Below are positions 62,680-64,000 of a DNA stretch of 64,000 bases, in pieces (the first letter of the stretch is position 1; each line of letters begins with the position of its first letter). This stretch comes from DATIXJ01 sp963714795 (GTDB taxonomy: Bacteria > Bacteroidota > Ignavibacteria > UBA10030 > SZUA-254): the NCBI GenBank assembly GCA_963714795.1, contig CAVQPS010000008.1:550980-614979 (forward strand), in the 5' to 3' direction. The position numbers and the translations under genes are program-made. The notes under the pieces are model-generated. The model worked only from the letters and a program-made list of their open reading frames with translations. It searched no databases and was not told the origin of the DNA.

Positions 62680-63177
62680 TCAAGGATAGAACCGTGCACC
62701 GAAAGCCAAATCGACGTCGGTACTTGACTCCGGCGAAAATATGATAATCGGGGCGGCTTCAATGAACAAATCGACGGGCGATTTCGCAATGGCGTACGTC
62801 AGACCCATAACCCCTCGTATACCAAATCCTGCTTCACGGGGTCCGAAGAATTCATCACTCTCCGCAAATTGGTTGTACCGTGTCCTTCCAAACTCGAAGA
62901 GGATACCCGGTCCATAATGAAGCGATAATCGCTTTTCGCTGAACGGATAGCTGTGCCATAGATAATCTATGTGAAACCGATATCTGTCATCGGGAGCAAA
63001 TCCGATTGCGCCATCGAGCGAGTTGATCTGGTTCAACTTGTAATTCCAACTGACGCCGGTAGGTTGACCGAACTCGAACCCGATACCTAATTTATCTTGT
63101 GCCCGGGCTAATTGATCAGGGCAGAATACCATCATGGTTATCATGATGATAGCATAAGATAATGAGTGAGATTTCAT
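62680..63177 (-). CDS. Small outer-membrane beta-barrel-like protein
   Basis: 165 residues, strong AGGAGG before the ATG. The signal peptide ends 'LARAQ' (~26). The mature part is a run of amphipathic strands with Gly and aromatics ('LGIGFEFGQPTGVSWNYKL', 'DRYRFHIDYLWHSYPF', 'GIRGVMGLTYAI') ending 'VDLAFGARFYP', a final strand suited to Bam-dependent insertion. It resembles small eight-stranded barrels of unknown role. Convergent with the trehalose operon, 26 bp apart. Confidence 0.75.
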   Translation of the reverse strand: MKSHSLSYAIIMITMMVFCPDQLARAQDKLGIGFEFGQPTGVSWNYKLNQINSLDGAIGFAPDDRYRFHIDYLWHSYPFSEKRLSLHYGPGILFEFGRTRYNQFAESDEFFGPREAGFGIRGVMGLTYAIAKSPVDLFIEAAPIIIFSPESSTDVDLAFGARFYP

Positions 63178-63633
63178 GGCGTTCCTCCTTCCAAACGATA
63201 TTACGTGTGAAATATCTTCTCACAATGAAGCTTGTGAGCTTTTATTCTGCATCAAAAGGTCGGGGTGATCCGTTCTTTTTTATTTTTTTTTGTTCACACA
63301 GTGAAACGATTTGCATCCTGTCTCGTTTCCACCGTAAGATAAAACGCGAAACCTCCCAATGTCAAGTTAATAATCCTTCATGCGAATGATAGTCCGTTAA
63401 ATATTTTTCATTTCGACAACGGAATTGAGAATTCACATTCATTCACAATGAGTTACAACAGAGACGAAGGATTTATCTGTGGGTGTTAAAATAAATTCAC
63501 TTGCTTTCTTTTTTTTATTGGATAGATTGCAGGTAAGTTAAGAAACATCTGCAACACCGAAACCGTCGTACTGGTCGAAACATTCTGTTACTAAATCATA
63601 ATGATCCATTCACATCACGAAAGGAAATCTATT
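63178..63633. other. Intergenic region between two divergent genes
   Basis: 456 bp without coding potential; contains a plus-strand promoter at 63501-63530 and several T runs (63278-63291). Confidence 0.5.
63501..63530 (+). promoter_or_regulatory. Predicted promoter of the 63634 lipoprotein gene
   Basis: TTGCTT (63501-63506), 16-bp spacer, TAGATTGC (63523-63530), 103 bp before the ATG. Confidence 0.4.
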
Positions 63634-64000
63634 ATGAAGACCACCGTAGTTCTCGGAATATTGGCCATTGTTTGCCTTGGGTGTAACAATCATGAGGCGG
63701 AAAGCCGTATTGAAGATCTCCAGAATCAAAATTACGCGCTCCAAAGCCGCACCACTCACCTGACTCAAGACCTCGCATCAAGGGATGAATACCTCGATCA
63801 AATCATCGACGATATCAATACGTTGTATGCGAGCATCGAGAACGTTAAAGCAAGTGAACGGTCGCTCATACGGGAAGCAAATCAAATGGAATCGGACAAA
63901 AAACTCACAAGCAATGAAGTGCGGGCGAAAGTATCCGAACGAATTGAACTGATCCGATCAACGCTCAGTATTGATCATCAACGCATTCTCGATCTGCAAT
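63634..64000 (+). CDS. Coiled-coil lipoprotein, N-terminal part (3' truncated by window edge)
   Basis: First 122 residues; the frame is still open at the window end. ATG 63634 is preceded by AAAGGAAA. A lipoprotein signal with lipobox 'IVCLGC' puts the lipidated Cys near residue 17. It continues as a long heptad-rich coiled coil ('SRIEDLQNQNYALQSRTTHL', 'LDQIIDDINTLYASIENVKA'). The form resembles periplasmic lipoproteins that oligomerise through coiled coils; function unknown. Confidence 0.8.
   Translation, partial: MKTTVVLGILAIVCLGCNNHEAESRIEDLQNQNYALQSRTTHLTQDLASRDEYLDQIIDDINTLYASIENVKASERSLIREANQMESDKKLTSNEVRAKVSERIELIRSTLSIDHQRILDLQ

Overview
The window carries about 47 protein genes, three tRNAs and no mobile element or CRISPR array. 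Codon and base use look even throughout. Four proteins end in the roughly 80-residue C-terminal module typical of type IX secretion (T9SS) cargo: a 'QNYPNPFNPTT' start, then 'VYNxLGQ', then a terminal '(K)KMLLVK' (or 'KKLLLVK'). A fifth has a related FlgD-like tail. With propeller-type sensor kinases, lamin-tail-domain proteins, a DUF5916 protein and a Bacteroidota-like -10 element, this points to the FCB group, most likely the Ignavibacteria/Chlorobiota side. That placement is inferred from gene content; no 16S or ribosomal protein gene is present.

Layout. 1-7.4 kb: end of an aspartate-type aminotransferase, an FmdB zinc ribbon protein, a secreted lamin-tail protein, and an OPT peptide transporter followed by an exported PepT-like peptidase. 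7.4-10.5 kb: FkbM methyltransferase, STAS protein, a small exported protein lying between two copies of a ~92-bp repeat, and a pilin-like protein. 10.5-17.3 kb: housekeeping block with tRNA-Ala, a DUF255 thioredoxin-like protein, a CDF metal exporter, and the operon sugar nucleotidyltransferase-metK-ahcY. 17.5-21.1 kb: a frameshifted repeat protein, two further proteins, and tRNA-His/tRNA-Glu. 21.1-25.8 kb: a zinc/manganese-type uptake operon (small Cys protein, outer-membrane porin-like protein, TroA/ZnuA-like binding protein, permease fused to HEAT repeats) with no ATPase gene. 25.8-30 kb: a possible small RNA, a truncated propeller-kinase start, then a full propeller histidine kinase and a NarL/LuxR response regulator. 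30-44.5 kb: a long regulatory intergenic region, then four consecutive giant secreted proteins that share modules and end at a bidirectional terminator.

44.5-50 kb: a DUF5916 outer-membrane protein and a three-gene type III polyketide cluster (chalcone-synthase-like enzyme, methyltransferase, FAD reductase). 50-54.8 kb: ECF sigma/anti-sigma pair, DoxX, two uncharacterised genes and aquaporin Z. 55-64 kb: MASE1-PAS histidine kinase with a response regulator, then a trehalose locus (DUF5752 protein, TreT-like glycosyltransferase, OtsA-OtsB fusion), a small outer-membrane protein and the start of a coiled-coil lipoprotein.

The most promising less-described items are: the 13.5-kb operon of four modular secreted proteins, three of which share a ~120-residue 'GVRxDAT...YD' module, with a dockerin-like protein next to a cohesin-like one, sitting behind a sensor kinase/regulator pair; the HEAT-fused permease lacking a partner ATPase; and a consistent promoter form, TTGAxx-N16-18-TAnnTTTG-like, found at a dozen sites. 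Transcription signals were assigned by eye.
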